DNA of 64,000 nt, taken from positions 10,528,983-10,592,982 of the forward strand of contig NC_058337.1 of NCBI RefSeq assembly GCF_905475395.1. Direction: 5' to 3'. The notes below the pieces were generated by a model. That model saw only the letters and a list, made by a program, of their open reading frames with translations. It did not search any database and was not told the origin of the DNA. A program made the position numbers and the translations under genes. Shown piece by piece: positions 43,510-56,572 of this stretch; positions within the stretch are counted from its first letter, which is position 1, and every line of letters begins with the position of its first letter. The stretch comes from Chrysoperla carnea (Eukaryota > Arthropoda > Insecta > Neuroptera > Chrysopidae).

Positions 43510-46500
43510 AAAGAAATTTTTTATAAATACTTTTTCATTCAAAAATTATAATTTTTATTTTCATAGTGCTAATTTTTCAAATTTAGGTCAGGTAAAAAAG
43601 GAAAATAATGAAATATAAACTTTTTAGAAAAGCCTAAAAGATAAACATAATTAATAATAATTTTAATATCAAAATTCAAAAATTAATGTAAAAAATAAGC
43701 TTAAAATCATATATTTTTTATGTATAGCTGAAATTGAGGCCAAAATATGCTTTTTTTTTTTTTTCGTAGTGAGGTTTAGCAAAAAATGCCACGAGTCAAA
43801 AAGTATTTAGAATGACCCAAAATAAAATGTCATACAGTCTTCAAATCAAATTTTTCACCAAAACCACAAAATAATCTTCATTTTCGTCAATAACGAATTT
43901 TTGGCAAAAAAAAGTTATTTTTTTTTCAAACGCTTATATATCAAAAAGGATGAGGTTTGGTGAAAATTGCCAAGAGTACAAAAATGCTTAGAATAGTCTA
44001 ATTTATAATATTTAAGGATTTTCAAATTAATTTTTTTGACTCAAACTACGAAATAATCTTTATTTTCGTCAACAACGAATTTTCGGAAAAAATCCGCAAT
44101 TTTTTTTTTTTTCAAATGTTTATATCTCAAAAACGGTGAGTTTAAGTAAAAAATGTAAAGAATCAAAAAATGTTTAAAATTGTCAAAATATCAAATCCAA
44201 TAGTTTTTTTTTAAATGTTTAATAAAGACAACATGGTGCCCGGAAGTAGGGAACTTCTGCCCCGCCGCATGGGCGTAAATCAAAAAAGCACAAGCACTCA
44301 CCTATATAACATTTTTCAGTACACTCAGACAAACATTTTCCATCAGCTCCCATAAAAATCTACTGACGAGGAGAGAATTCTTTAGTTAGATGGTTTTTTT
44401 GGTTTCATTTCCTCGATTATTGTTATAAACACGAAATCTAGCTAGTGGGTAAATTATCGAATTATTTCTGTTTGATCTCAATAATATATAGGTACTGTTT
44501 TTGGTTTTATTTAAAACGGAAATTTAACAGGGTAAAAATAAGAAAAAAAAATTTTTTCATAAAAAAATTAAGAACAAAGAGTCACAAAAGACTCTTTCAG
44601 TTTTCGAATGGTGCCCGATCGACTTCTGTACGATCATCATTTCAGATTGAATAGCGCTTTTTCTAGAGAAAAGTACAATCTTGCCAACGATAATATCGGT
44701 TTTCAGCATAATTTTTACAATTTTTAATATAAGAAAATGGATTGACAATTTTTTCCCACCCTCGGCGCAAAGCAGTAGGGGGCGATAATAATTTTTGAGG
44801 TACATTTTCCAAGAGTTGAAAGTGCATACTCACGATTAAAATGCATACGGTCAAGATTGCATCATTTTTCTCGAAGTTACAGATTTTTTTTGGATAGTTT
44901 TATTGTGACGTAATACTGTACCGATGTGTAATGGACAATTTTAGGTATATTTCACAAATATTTTGAAATGTACATACAATATAAATATAATTAAAACACA
45001 TTTTGTACACTGTTACGCATTAGCGTGGACAAAAACCAATAAATTATACATATTGCCCATTGAATATTAATTACAAACAATTTTTTATAAATTGAATAAA
45101 ACAAATGTTAATAAAAATTTTAAAAGTGATATTTTACGATCAAAAACCTTTAATTTTTGAATTCGAATTTAATTAAAAAAACTTAATGGGTTATATCCAG
45201 TAATTATTTTCAAAGAATCGATTAAATAATTCAAAGCAGAGATTTAGTACTCACCGGACTCCTACTTTTGGAAGACCTCCAGGAGATCGCCTACAGGAGC
45301 AGTATCATATCAAGTGTTGGAATGGAATCATACAACGGATTATTACAATTAAAGAAATGTCCTACATACGTTTTTCATATTTATGTAAAATAAATGGTCT
45401 TCCCAAAAAAAACATAGGTAAGCGATAAACCCCGGAAAAAGTACGTAGAAATGAAAATGACTGACCAATCACTGAAAATGTGAATTCGACTAAATATGTT
45501 TGTACTTTTCATAAACCTTGGACCAAAAGGAGTCAATTTATTTAAAAAAACCAATTTGTGTGAGTGAACTATTAATTGTTATAAACAAATTAATTTGTTA
45601 ACTAATAAGCAGTTCTTTATTATATTCAAAAATGCTTTGTAAATGTAAAACACAAAATAAAACAATTTTACTCTTGAAAAAATGCATTTTAAAAGAGTAC
45701 AGTCATTTTAAAGTTAAAAAATTGTTAAAAATGGCCAATATCAAAATTTTTTATCTTGGCGAGTTTTAATCGAATTCAAAAATATCCTACGCAAAATACT
45801 CAGATTTTAATTGACTATTTTTTAAATAAGAAAATATACATTTTACTCATCGAAAAATCATGTATACCTGTAGCGTTTTTTTCCGAGTAAAGATACATTA
45901 TTATACGCATGTAAAGTCGCGTCAACTCGTGTAAAGCGAGCTCAAAATTGGCTCATATGTGTTTTTTGGGTCAGTTTTTCACAAGATTAACGTGGAAAGC
46001 GGAAAATGGAGAAAATTCGCTGGTTTTCTTAATTTAAGTAAAATATAAGAGTTTTATAAGTTGTTAAATACGCTGATAACGAATTTTAACTTAAAAAAGA
46101 GAAAGTTTAGTTTTTTAAGGAATTGCTTGGCCGCTTGCCTATAATTTTCAGCTTAAAAACTGCCAACGGGAAGAAAAAGTAACAGTCCATAAATTCCATG
46201 GAAAGTAACAAACAGTCCATAAAGTTATCAACAAAATGATTTATTTTAAGTTGCTAAAAAATTTGATTTGATAAGTTATTTTATAATTATAATAGTTAGG
46301 TAATTAAAAAAAATTGCGGAATTTAATTAATTAAATTTAATCTTTTTTTAATTAAACATACATTGTGCAGAAATGTGATAATAAGAGGATGGGGCAAGTG
46401 AAGGGAAACGGGGGGGGTGGCATGCATAGCTGGTAAAGCTATGAATATTTTAAAATTTTCAATATTTGTTTTCACAATGAATTTTATGAACTGGGCTGAC

Positions 46501-47104
46501 ATAGAATAGCGTATTAGCGTATAGTTTTATGGCAGTTAAATATTTTAATTCGTCGAAAAATCGCATTCAAAAAAATTTTATTCTCTATCCAAAAGAATAT
46601 CGTCAAAAATACTTAAATATTAATAATATTAATTAATAACCTGTCATCTACAAATGAATATGGGAGAGTGTCGTATTAGTCGTATCATTAAAATCGATTT
46701 TGTTGCGGTTTTCTGCATTCGATACGTTAGAGCCTCAGAAAATTTTGTAACCTAATTTGACGTACGTCAGACTTTCTACGTACGTAGACTTTCCTACTCA
46801 TAAAATGTGTTAAAAAATGCGATAATGTCTGGGTCTTTATACGTTTTCACTTATTATTTTGCTTTTCCAAACAAAAGAGCAAATATTTAGAATATGTCGA
46901 AATATAAGTTTATTAATTCTAATTTCAAATCAACCACATCGGATAATGTTCGGAAATTAATTATTTAGAGTAAAAAAAATTATGTATATATTTTTGGGAA
47001 GCTGTTGAAACATCTTTACAAATATGCCAATTTGGCATATTTTTAAAAACAATTCAATCAAAAAATAAGTCCTAAACTTCCGTCTGTTTTGAAGTGTTTG
47101 TTTT
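43510..47104. other. AT-rich intergenic stretch, no gene recognised
   Basis: 43740-44220 contains three diverged direct repeats of about 170 bases, each with TTTTCGTCAATAACGAATTTT-like and TATATCTCAAAAA words. No conserved protein was seen on either strand. Confidence 0.4.
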
Positions 47105-47700
47105 CCTCTTTTAGAGGATTTCAGTGTGTCTTTTGCCAAAAACCTCCTCTAACATTTTCCATTGTGATTTATCTCTAGCAACTCTTCTCCAATACGAGCG
47201 CGCTGTGAGCTACAACTCATCTTCCCATCTCTTAAGTTGTCTTCCCCGTTTCTTTTTTCCATCTCTGGGATATCATTCTGTCATAATTTTACTTTACTTT
47301 TCCTGACTTGAACTGTCCATCTCCATTTTATTTTCCATCTTCGTAAGTACATCCATAACTCTTGTGTTGGCTCTTATAAAGGTGTTTCGTTTCCTGCCTT
47401 GTTTCTTGATGCCCATCATGCTTCTCTCCATCGCTCTTTGTCAGCATTGCAGCTTATCTCGGTGGTGTTTTGAGAGAGACCAAATTACACAACCGTATGT
47501 GATGAAGGTAGAATGCAAGTGTTGTAGACTTTCCATTTTGTACCGATGCTAAGGTCGTTGGCTTTCATGATTCCTTTGAGTGGCCAATATTTTTTCCAGC
47601 TATTCGCTTTTTCATTTGCCTTTTTCCGTCCGATCCTTGAACGAGATTATCTATCTGTCCCAGGTATACTTACTCTTCCAGGTATTCGAGAGGTTCGTTG
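47105..47700 (-). mobile_element. LINE relic: C-terminal part of a reverse transcriptase
   Basis: Minus-strand frames, broken by shifts, give SWKKYWPLKGIMKAND, WKVYNTCILP, HTV then KHHRDKLQC, QRAMERSMMGIKKQ, RKRNTF, RDGKKKRGRQLKRWEDEL, and WRRVARDKSQWKMLEEVFGK. This order matches the segment after the polymerase core in a common class of arthropod non-LTR retrotransposon proteins. The catalytic YxDD part is not present, so it is a 5'-truncated dead copy. Confidence 0.8.
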
Positions 47701-48240
47701 TTTATTGTTATAACTCGGTTATCAACAAAAACAATTATCTACGGATGAATTTAATGCTTGTTTTAGACAATTAAATAGCAATCTATTTCAAGTCAAGACA
47801 TCAATGCAATAAGAATTAAAACTACAATTAGTATCGATTAAAGGATATACCTTTAAATAAATTTTTAATTAAGTACACGTTAGCCACACATTTATATATT
47901 TAAACGTTTGCATATTAATAAGTTAATATGGCCATCAAGAAGTTAATAAATAAATAATATTTGTGTGTGTTTTAGTAATTTATTTTTGTAGTAACAATAT
48001 GTTCTTGAATATATTGATCAACACCTTTTTAATGATAGCTTTTAATATAATTTAAAATAAATTATTCAATTCAATAACAAATTTACAGGATCATTACTGA
48101 ATACATTCTACGATAATTACAATATAAGAATAAACAATTCACTCCTAAATTAATGAGAAAAAATAGAGTATCCAAATCGAAACGGCTTAATTTAAAATAC
48201 TATGGGACAATACTACTAAAGAAGACTCTATCCATCGATT
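47701..48240. other. AT-rich stretch, no feature recognised
   Basis: No gene, RNA or shared repeat was seen. Confidence 0.4.
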
Positions 48241-48335
48241 TTATACCATGTATATGAAATATACCAAGGCTTACTAAGTTTAGTCCCAAGTGTGTAACGC
48301 CTAAAAATATTGATACCTACTATGAACAAAATTTT
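48241..48335 (+). repeat. Repeat A, 5' fragment
   Basis: ATACCATGTATATGAAATAT, then TTTAGTCCCAAGTGTGTAACG and AACAAAATTTTG. Only the first 95 bases of the family remain. Confidence 0.7.
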
Positions 48336-51300
48336 GTTTTCACTTATTATTGGTAATGTTGCAAATTCGATATTAGTCACTTTCCCAGTTGAGGAAGTTT
48401 CTTCTGAAATCGCCACTGAGTGGAGTATTATTTTTTTATAGGTCATTTTATAGACATAGAATATTATATAGTATTAAGAAACACACAACCCGATTAAGTA
48501 CAATATTTATAAGAAAAACACACAACAAGATAAAGTACAAAATTTGTCACAAAACAGTAATATCAGAAGTCTTTTTAAAACGCATCACAACACTGTGGAA
48601 TGGAATCAGCTGTCAAAACTCAAAAGCATGCTTTAAACAAAGGGATACAAAATTTCTAAAAAAATAAGTAAATATATCAGCGCAATCTATAATCTTGAAT
48701 GCCGAATGCCGTAAAAGAGTACAATCCTTTTGATGATTTGCGGGCGTAAGAACCATAGGGGAAGGTGTCCTATAATGATCTCCTTAATAAAAAGTATAAT
48801 TTATAGCCAAACTATTCGAGATATGTATAACGTCGAAATGTTTTTGGTTTGAATGAACGCGTATGGCAAAACGTGGTTGCTGAATGAACGTCCTTGATTG
48901 AATACCAAATCGCACTCAAATATTAAGGGATTGAAAGGGTGAAATTCAATTTTTCAAAAACATTGGTTCTAATTGATTATATGGTTAATTTTTTTATTGC
49001 GCCAAAGCATAAAATTAAACATCATATGTTTATTTTAGGTATTTTATATTAGGAATGAAGATATTTGAATGGAAAATTTGTTAAATTTTCAATAAAATTA
49101 TGTTATTTCCTATTTTAGAATTTTAGAGGGTGTTTTATTATAAAAAAAGACTGGTATGGTTTTCAATATTTCAACCACACACCTGCTATGGTGACGTCCC
49201 CTACATAAGTAAACTTATGATCGAAAATAAATATTACATGATCGAAAAGAGCGGCCTCAGTAAGGGTAATTCAAAGTACATTAGGGTGCGATCAATGGTA
49301 CATTAAGGTACCATTGATTACATATTAATAAAACATATTGTTTTTGTCGATAGCTTAATATGTATTTTAATTCTCAAAAAAGTTTAATATTAATATTTCC
49401 CCCAAAAGGATATGTTAAAGATTTCTTCATATGCCACTATGTAAAAAGGGTTGTTTTTAATAATTACTTGATCGTAAACCGACAGAATCAACTTGATATT
49501 TATATACAGAAGACGTTTTAAATACTCATTCATTGATACACAAAATTTAAGTTTTCTATTAACACTTTCGTTTTGGCATCGAAACGCTTTTAATGGACGT
49601 GAATGTGGTGGTTTTATAAAGATACCGCCCGTGTGTAAAAAAAGCGGTTGTGTAACCACAGCGTATGTAGCATGAACACTTTTAACCACAGCGTATGTAA
49701 CATGAAAACTTTTCTCAGCTTACAAAAAAATAAGAACCCACGGACATGGTACAACAACTGAAGCTCTAGCTAAGTTTAAATCCTGTTAAATAGCATACTC
49801 ACCCCCTAACCATGGCAATGACAATCAGATTTATTTTACTAACATGTATATTATCGTAACAAAAATGTTTTCACATATTGATACATTTTAGTTTATTATT
49901 ATACTATCTTTTACCCGCGGCTACGTCTGCGTGCATATTTAGAAAAATCAAGAAGATTGCATGTATGCTGTGATGCTAATTATGAATTTAGAATTCAGTC
50001 ATCTTTCTCGAATGAATGATATTACAATATACTCCAATCATCTTAGGGTTTCACCTCGGAATCTAACGGAATAAGCTAGATTGTCTCAAAAGTCACATAT
50101 GATCATGTGTTCGCGTCGTTAGATATTTAAAGTCAAAGGTCTCGAAAATCAGTTTTTTTGTGAATATCTCGTTTCTTTTACCTTCAATCGTATTAACATT
50201 CATTATAAAAATTGTAGAAGTTAAAATTTTCTACAAATCTTGTTTGAAACTTTTATTTGTACGTAAAAATTTGATAAAAAAATTATCAATTGAGAGGTCC
50301 AAGTATGAATTCACGAGATGGAAATTTTTGAATAATGAGTAGGTACAGGAAAAGTTTATAAACAAATTTTTTTAAAAACATTATGACACATGATGTCTAT
50401 GTGAACGAAACTGATTAAAAGTTGATATTTTATTAACATAAGATTATAGTGCAGCCTTTTAAAGATATTTTAACGAAAAAAGTTAATTGTTAACAGCAGT
50501 TTAACGATTGGAAATGGTGAAGTAGGTTATTACGAATTTTTCTCAGCAGCAGAATTTTCTATTGAAGTTACGGTCAAAATGAAAAATGTTCAATAGAAGA
50601 GTTGTAGATCACGCAATAATCTAGAAATTTTATAAAAGTCATCTGTAACATTAACATTTTTAACTTCAAAATTTCCGAGAAAATGGCGAAAAAATCCTTT
50701 TCGACCCCTTTTTCACCCAACAGAAACACATTCCAACTCCACTGCTGGGAAATAGATTTATTTCACATTCCTTCATAACTAAAAATCGTTAAACGGTTGT
50801 TAATAATTAATTTAAAAGAATATTAGCAACCAAACCCCACCTTGCTCGGGTTAAAATACATCGCATGTTTAATAGCATAAATAATATTTAATTAAGGATC
50901 CATTTTTTAACGTAAATATTATAGATTTCTATCTTAGATATTGAGAGACTTATTAGACAAAGATCCGAGAGAGCAGAAGCCGAGAGAGCCTTCTTTTATA
51001 CCCTGAGGTTGTTTTAGAGGCTTCTGGTTAAAAAAATGTTCGAGAGAAGGGTTTTATTCTATTCTATTAGCTTCTATTGTCCTTTTTCTTCTTAGAAAAT
51101 CGTTTAATTTAATAAAATTTATATCCAGACAGAATATGTTATTATAAATAACTTACTTTTAACAATAAAACCCTTGAAAAAGACTAAACTTGAAATTAAA
51201 AGATTTAAATTTTGGAAGAAGGCCCAGAAAGTTCGTGTCCAGTTCTGGCTTGATAGTTCTACTGGTCGTCGAGATATGGTGCTAACAGCTCTCGGCGTTC

Positions 51301-51340
51301 AATTTAAAGTTGATCATGATTATAGTTGTCGTTTTAAAGA
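48336..51340. other. AT-rich intergenic stretch, no gene recognised
   Basis: It holds a perfect 11-base inverted pair ATCAATGGTAC / GTACCATTGAT (49291-49318) and a 30-base tandem duplication, TAACCACAGCGTATGTARCATG, at 49653-49712. No conserved protein was identified. The frame at 48389-48667 is discussed among the rejected items. Confidence 0.4.
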
Positions 51341-51355
51341 AACTTTCTAGATCAT

Positions 51356-51383
51356 TTCTAGAACATTCTAGAATTTTCTAGAA
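51356..51383. promoter_or_regulatory. Perfect six-pentamer heat-shock-type element
   Basis: TTC and GAA triplets alternate six times with exact two-base spacing: TTC at 51356, GAA at 51361, TTC at 51366, GAA at 51371, TTC at 51376 and GAA at 51381. Further out-of-phase TTC/GAA units lie on both sides (about 51341-51350 and 51387-51392). HSF trimers bind such nTTCnnGAAn arrays. No heat-shock gene is recognisable within several kb, so the role is unproven. Confidence 0.5.
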
Positions 51384-52539
51384 AATTTCGAATCGATTTT
51401 GATCGTTACACACATTTTGGAGCTTTCTAGATCATTCCCGAAATTTGTTCTGAAAATTTCCGAAAGTTCACATGAGTAAGAAAAGGATAGATATATATTT
51501 TTCACATTTTTGCCACCCACAACTACCCACTGCAACCAAACTCCCTTACTTTTACCAGGAGATCAAAGGATATATATACCGCCCCAACGGGAAGTTGGTT
51601 GGAGTTGGTGGACATAGAGAAAACCCTGTCTTCACGTACTAATATTAGCATTTTATATATATATGTCTATATATTAGTCCGATTAACTTCAAATTACGCA
51701 TACTTACCTCTTTCGTGACATAGGCGTCCACTAAGAACGGATTTTACGGAATTCCTATCCCAACGAATTTTTTTCAGAAAAATTCGTTAAAAATATACAC
51801 TGAAAAAAAAGTCCTAATAGGTCAATTTTGTAAAATTTTCGTTGTGGAAATTTGTGTATTCACTGACTGGCACTATATTTTCCTATTTTTCTATTTAAAA
51901 TTTGAAAAATTTACAAAAAATATCAAATCGAAATTAAACATTTCGTTAATAAAAGAAGTATAGATTAACATCGAAATGGTTAGTGTGTACAGGAAGCGGG
52001 TGGGAATCAGCTAGTATATATATATATATATATTCGATTAAAAAGCCTGCACTAAATAATATATATACAAAAACAATTTTCAATTGAGAGAACTCTTCAA
52101 TTTTATACAGACATGGTATGGAAAGTTTTCCATAAGTACAGGAAAAATTGATTAACAAAAAGATTAAATTAGATTAAAAATTGTTATTAATTAAATATTC
52201 ATTGTTTTATAAATAGATTTTTTAGTTGGACTTTGATTTTTTTTAATCAATTGGTTATTGTATTTATATAAATCATTTAAAAAAAATGTTACAAAAATAA
52301 TAATGGTTTAATTTGCTGTTATTTAAAAAAGTTGTTTAATATATAGGTATTATTAATCATTTATTTATTTACGTAAATGACAATTTTAATCCATATGATT
52401 CTATTTGTGTTCTTGAAGATTTATTACAAACTTAGCTATTTTATTTACAGTAAAACTTCATTTTTTACACAAATTATCTTTGAAAAATTGTTTTAATCTG
52501 TCAATCCATATATCTATTATAAAAAATAATATAATTTTT
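51384..52539. other. AT-rich stretch with repeat-like block, no gene recognised
   Basis: 51480-51620 holds a GC-richer block (CCACAACTACCCACTGCAACC, TATACCGCCCCAACGGGAAG) that looks like an interspersed repeat end. A (TA)n run follows at about 52014-52032. Confidence 0.4.
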
Positions 52540-52830
52540 ACGTTTTTCACGTTAAAATGATTTTTTTGGATTTAAAGAAATTATTTTCTACCTTTTAGTT
52601 CAGCTAGATACAAAAGCGTGTTGTTTATTTTTTTAAACTAGTATTTATTTTGCGATTTTTAGTTTTAGACTATAATTTATTTATCAAAAATTCAGTATAA
52701 ATATGATGGAAGCGCAAATAAATGTATATATTTTCTGATATGGAAATCGTTAATCCTGAAAATCTTGATCAAGATAATCAAATAAACTTATTAAAATATT
52801 GTATTGTCATCGGTCCTTGAAAAGTATGAT
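52540..52830 (+). repeat. Element N, second copy (one half)
   Basis: ACGTTAAAATGATTTTTTTGG, TTTAGTTCAGCTAGATACAAA, CAGTATAAATATGATGG and GAAGCGCAAATAAATGTATA match the inverse of 11680-11960 closely. The palindrome partner is missing. Confidence 0.65.
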
Positions 52831-53144
52831 AGTACAATAATTTTTATTTTAAGTAAGCTTTATTTTTATGAAGCTTATAAAAGCGTGTCAAAATTGTATT
52901 AACTACTGGTATTAGAAAAGAGAATTGAAAAAAAGACAAATATACTCGCCTCATCATAGATTTATATGCTGTGGAAATGTCAATAGAAATTCAATTCAAG
53001 GCGAAAAAATTTGCAGATTTAGAAGATATTTTCTACAAAACTATTAAAGGCGGAATGTTGGTAATTTGTGAGGAATTTCAAATAGCAGGTTTAGCCATTC
53101 TATCACTACCAACTTCATATGATAATTTTAAGGGGATGAAAGGT

Positions 53145-53560
53145 TTGTACCCTGTATATATGAAATATATACTAAGGTAAACTAATTTTAGTCCCAAATT
53201 TGTAACGCTTAGAAATATTGATGATACGAAAAAAATTTTTGTGTAGGTGTTCATAAAATCACTTAATTAGTCCATTTCTATTTGTCTGTCTGTCTGTTCG
53301 TGATCACGATAACTCAAAAACGAAAAGAGATATTGAGCTGAATTTTTTGTAAAGTGCTCAGGATGTAAAGAGAGAGTGTTAGTTTGTAAATGAGCAACAT
53401 AAGGCAACTTGGTCCAGGGTGCGTAGGACCCATACTGTACCGTTACAAATAAAACAAAAGTTTAAATGAAAAAATATTACTTAAAAATATTCTTTGAAAC
53501 ATTTTTTCGTTAAGAATATTGTTTTCCCGTGACTGGGCAAACTTTGGGCAAAACTTTAAT
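53145..53560 (+). mobile_element. Repeat A, diverged copy
   Basis: TGTATATATGAAATATATAC, TTTAGTCCCAAATTTGTAACG, GTCTGTCTGTCTG and GATAACTCAAAAACGAAAAG are recognisable. The last third is missing or decayed. Confidence 0.7.
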
Positions 53561-56360
53561 AATAAATTCATAATAGAAATGGCACGCCTTTTCTACTGGC
53601 AGCGCTGACTTGACCTGTGTCTGTCAGCACTTCCTTATGGCATCTACGCTGTGTGGTTACATAAAATATCTCCTTTCTTGATTTGTCTGATAAAATAATA
53701 TGTTAGATATAATCTTGAATCATTACCGACTGAACTAGCCGAAATTCGAGGCAAGCTCTGTGGAGAGGCAATAAAGCGAAATCTTTGTGTGAAAAATGGG
53801 ACATTGATACAACAATACGTGTAAGAAGACGCCGCAAAACGCCCGGAGAATTGGCTAGAGATAAATAATAGGTATCTTTTGAACTAATTTTAGATGATCA
53901 TATAAATTTCAAAAGCTAGGCTTGTTTTCTCAACAACATTTGTTGTCTCAAATTTGAAGCCTAGCTCGAGCCTATAACTTTATTTATTATACTTTAGTTA
54001 CTTATTTATTTGCGAGTAAATTTTACCTATAATATTATATGGTTTTCGAATGGGGGGGGGGGTAAAACGCCATTGTCCTCCAGGCTAGTTAGTTATATTT
54101 TTTATAATGAGAACATAAAATTGGAAATACTTTCATTAGTAATATGGCATTTTTTTTTCATCAGAAAAGCATTACAAAATAAATTATTAGATAACAAAAT
54201 TTACTTCGCCTGAATTTTGATGGTTTTGCCTATAAAAGCCATATACATCACATTTTGTTTTTATCATTTTTGAGGCGTATCGTTTTCTATTTTGTTTTGC
54301 ATTTTGGAATACATTTAATATAGGTAACTGTTATAAATAAAAACATATTAATTATTTGTTTTCAATGAAATGTCATATTGAAGATAAAGTGACAGTCCAT
54401 ATGAAATTAGTAGTTAATTGAATGAATTAAGATAAAAAATATTTACAAATATGATTAATGATTTCTTAAAAATGGCAAAAAAAACCTTGTTATAAATGTA
54501 CCTGCTGCTATATGTACGAGTACTATCTACAAATAAATCTGAATGCATATTTAATTACATTATTTTATTTATGTCTATACTTCTATGTACTCTTAACTGA
54601 AAAAGTAAAAACAAAACTCAAGAACCAGCACTTTCACGACCAAAACTGATTTTTGGTACACAGGTTCCTTAAGATAGCCACGTATACTCCTAAGATAACC
54701 ACCTTCCTTAAGATTTGTACGTAGAAACGTTTACTTTAATCAACTTTAACTAAACCATAGCAGGCATAGTTAACTCGTCACAGGAAAACATCTTTACTAT
54801 TTTGAATCAAATGTTATTGATGTTTTTAGTAAGTGCACAGAGATAAATACTTTAGGAAGGGTCAACTCTTCTTAAACTAGGAACTTTAACTCTTATTAAA
54901 CAATCCACTTTTCCTGTAACATATATAATTTTTTATGCAGTTCTTTTCACGAAGGGTACCTGATCGGCTGATATAGTTTGAAAATACCTTAAGCGTAAAC
55001 TTTAAAAAATTATTTATTCCTTCTTAATATATGCGGTAAGTAAGAGGGTATCTTCAGGCATTTGTGTATATAGAGGTATGTTACTTTACCATCAGTTTTT
55101 TTTTTTTATAATTATATGTATCATTTATGTTAAAAAATGATTGATTTAAGAGATCTGATAAATTTTTTTAAATCACTTTGAATTTTGTATGTGTCAAGAA
55201 CAACTTCATTGTTTACTACTGTTGACTGTTATGATCAGCTTCAGACAGATCTGGTTTTTTTCATTAACATAGTGTGTAATGTGTAAAAGGTGTAATGCGT
55301 GCTCCGTTTGAGATACCGCATTGATATTGTACCTAAGTAGTCTGTCTGTCATATTTATTTGTGTTTTTTTTTTATTTGCTCATTTAAGGTTAGTTCAGTC
55401 GTCCTTTCAGTTATAGTCAAAACAGAAATTAAATCAAATTTTATAAAATAAACATTGTTATATTTCTATTTATAGATATAATTATTATCAACTGTAAAGT
55501 AAAAGGGATCCTCACAAACTGAATCTCTCTGATAATTTAGTGTAATTTTATGAAATTATTCTGAACAAATCTCTCAAGACTTTTGGGGTAAAATGGAAAA
55601 ATTTGCCAACATCTCAAGTAACATACCAAAGAATTATTTATTATTTGTGTTTGTTTACTAAACTCTTGTATACTAATTTATACACCTCCAAAGTCTTTGG
55701 ATTATAATTAAGTTTTTATTATGAAACAAACAGTACAAATAGCGTAAAACATATATAGACAAATAATTTGTCGAATCACTCTTCATTAAAGAAAATTGAA
55801 AAAAATACACTCGATTCATGCCAAACGCCTTAGACCTTACCTTAAGTTTGGCCATACGAGCTCAAAGCACATAGTTTTTCAACTCAAGGAATTTTTATTT
55901 TTGATAATTAGTCAACATTAACCTCTTTAATTTATTTTTTGTATTTGATTACTAAAATATTGTATACAAACTTATTTACCGTCAAAGTCTCTCGATTATA
56001 ATTGATGTTTTTATTATGAAACGAATTACGTAAACTATGTATAAACAAATAACTTGTCTCGTTGATCTTAATTTACGAATATTGAAAAAAAGGAATGGGC
56101 TCGTTGTGAGAAATACAAATACAATTTCTTAAATTAATGCATAAATATAGTTTCAAAGATATAAAAGTACATTTACCAAAATTGACTACCCTTTCTGTAA
56201 CTCCTATACTAGTTGGCCTAAAATTTTGGAAAAATACGCATGCTTGAAAAAGTTAACACAGCTTTAAGTCAGATTTGCAAAAAATGGTAGTGTGATGATT
56301 TATGGCAGAAGCATCTCCTGAGGTGCCGTAATCAAAAGATAACTATGTATAAGCTGTTTT
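53561..56360. other. AT-rich intergenic stretch, no gene recognised
   Basis: It contains G11 at 54052-54062 and a loose inverted pair at about 53912-53970 (AAAAGCTAGGCTTG / AAGCCTAGCTC). No protein was recognised. Confidence 0.4.
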
Positions 56361-56555
56361 TATACCATGTATATATGAAATACACATAGTATATTAAGTT
56401 TAGTTCCAAGTTTGTAACGCTTAAAAATATTGATACTGCGAAAAAAATTTTGGTATAGGTGTTCATAGAAATGAAAAAACCAAAAAAGATATCAAGCTAA
56501 ACTTTTACAGCGCACTCAGGTCGTAAAAACTGAGGTCGGATCGTAAATGAGCATG
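56361..56555 (+). repeat. Repeat A fragment ending in poly(C)
   Basis: ATACCATGTATATATGAAAT through GTAAATGAGCAT of the family, with the central (GTCC)n block deleted. C15 follows at 56558-56572. Confidence 0.7.
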
Positions 56556-56572
56556 TGCCCCCCCCCCCCCCC

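Noticed and set aside
48389..48667. Plus-strand frame with TLWNGISCQNSKACFKQR as a LINE reverse-transcriptase tail
   Set aside because: It faintly resembles the WNSLP...FK tail of CR1/L2-type LINEs, but the rest has no recognisable motif and the evidence is too thin to annotate.
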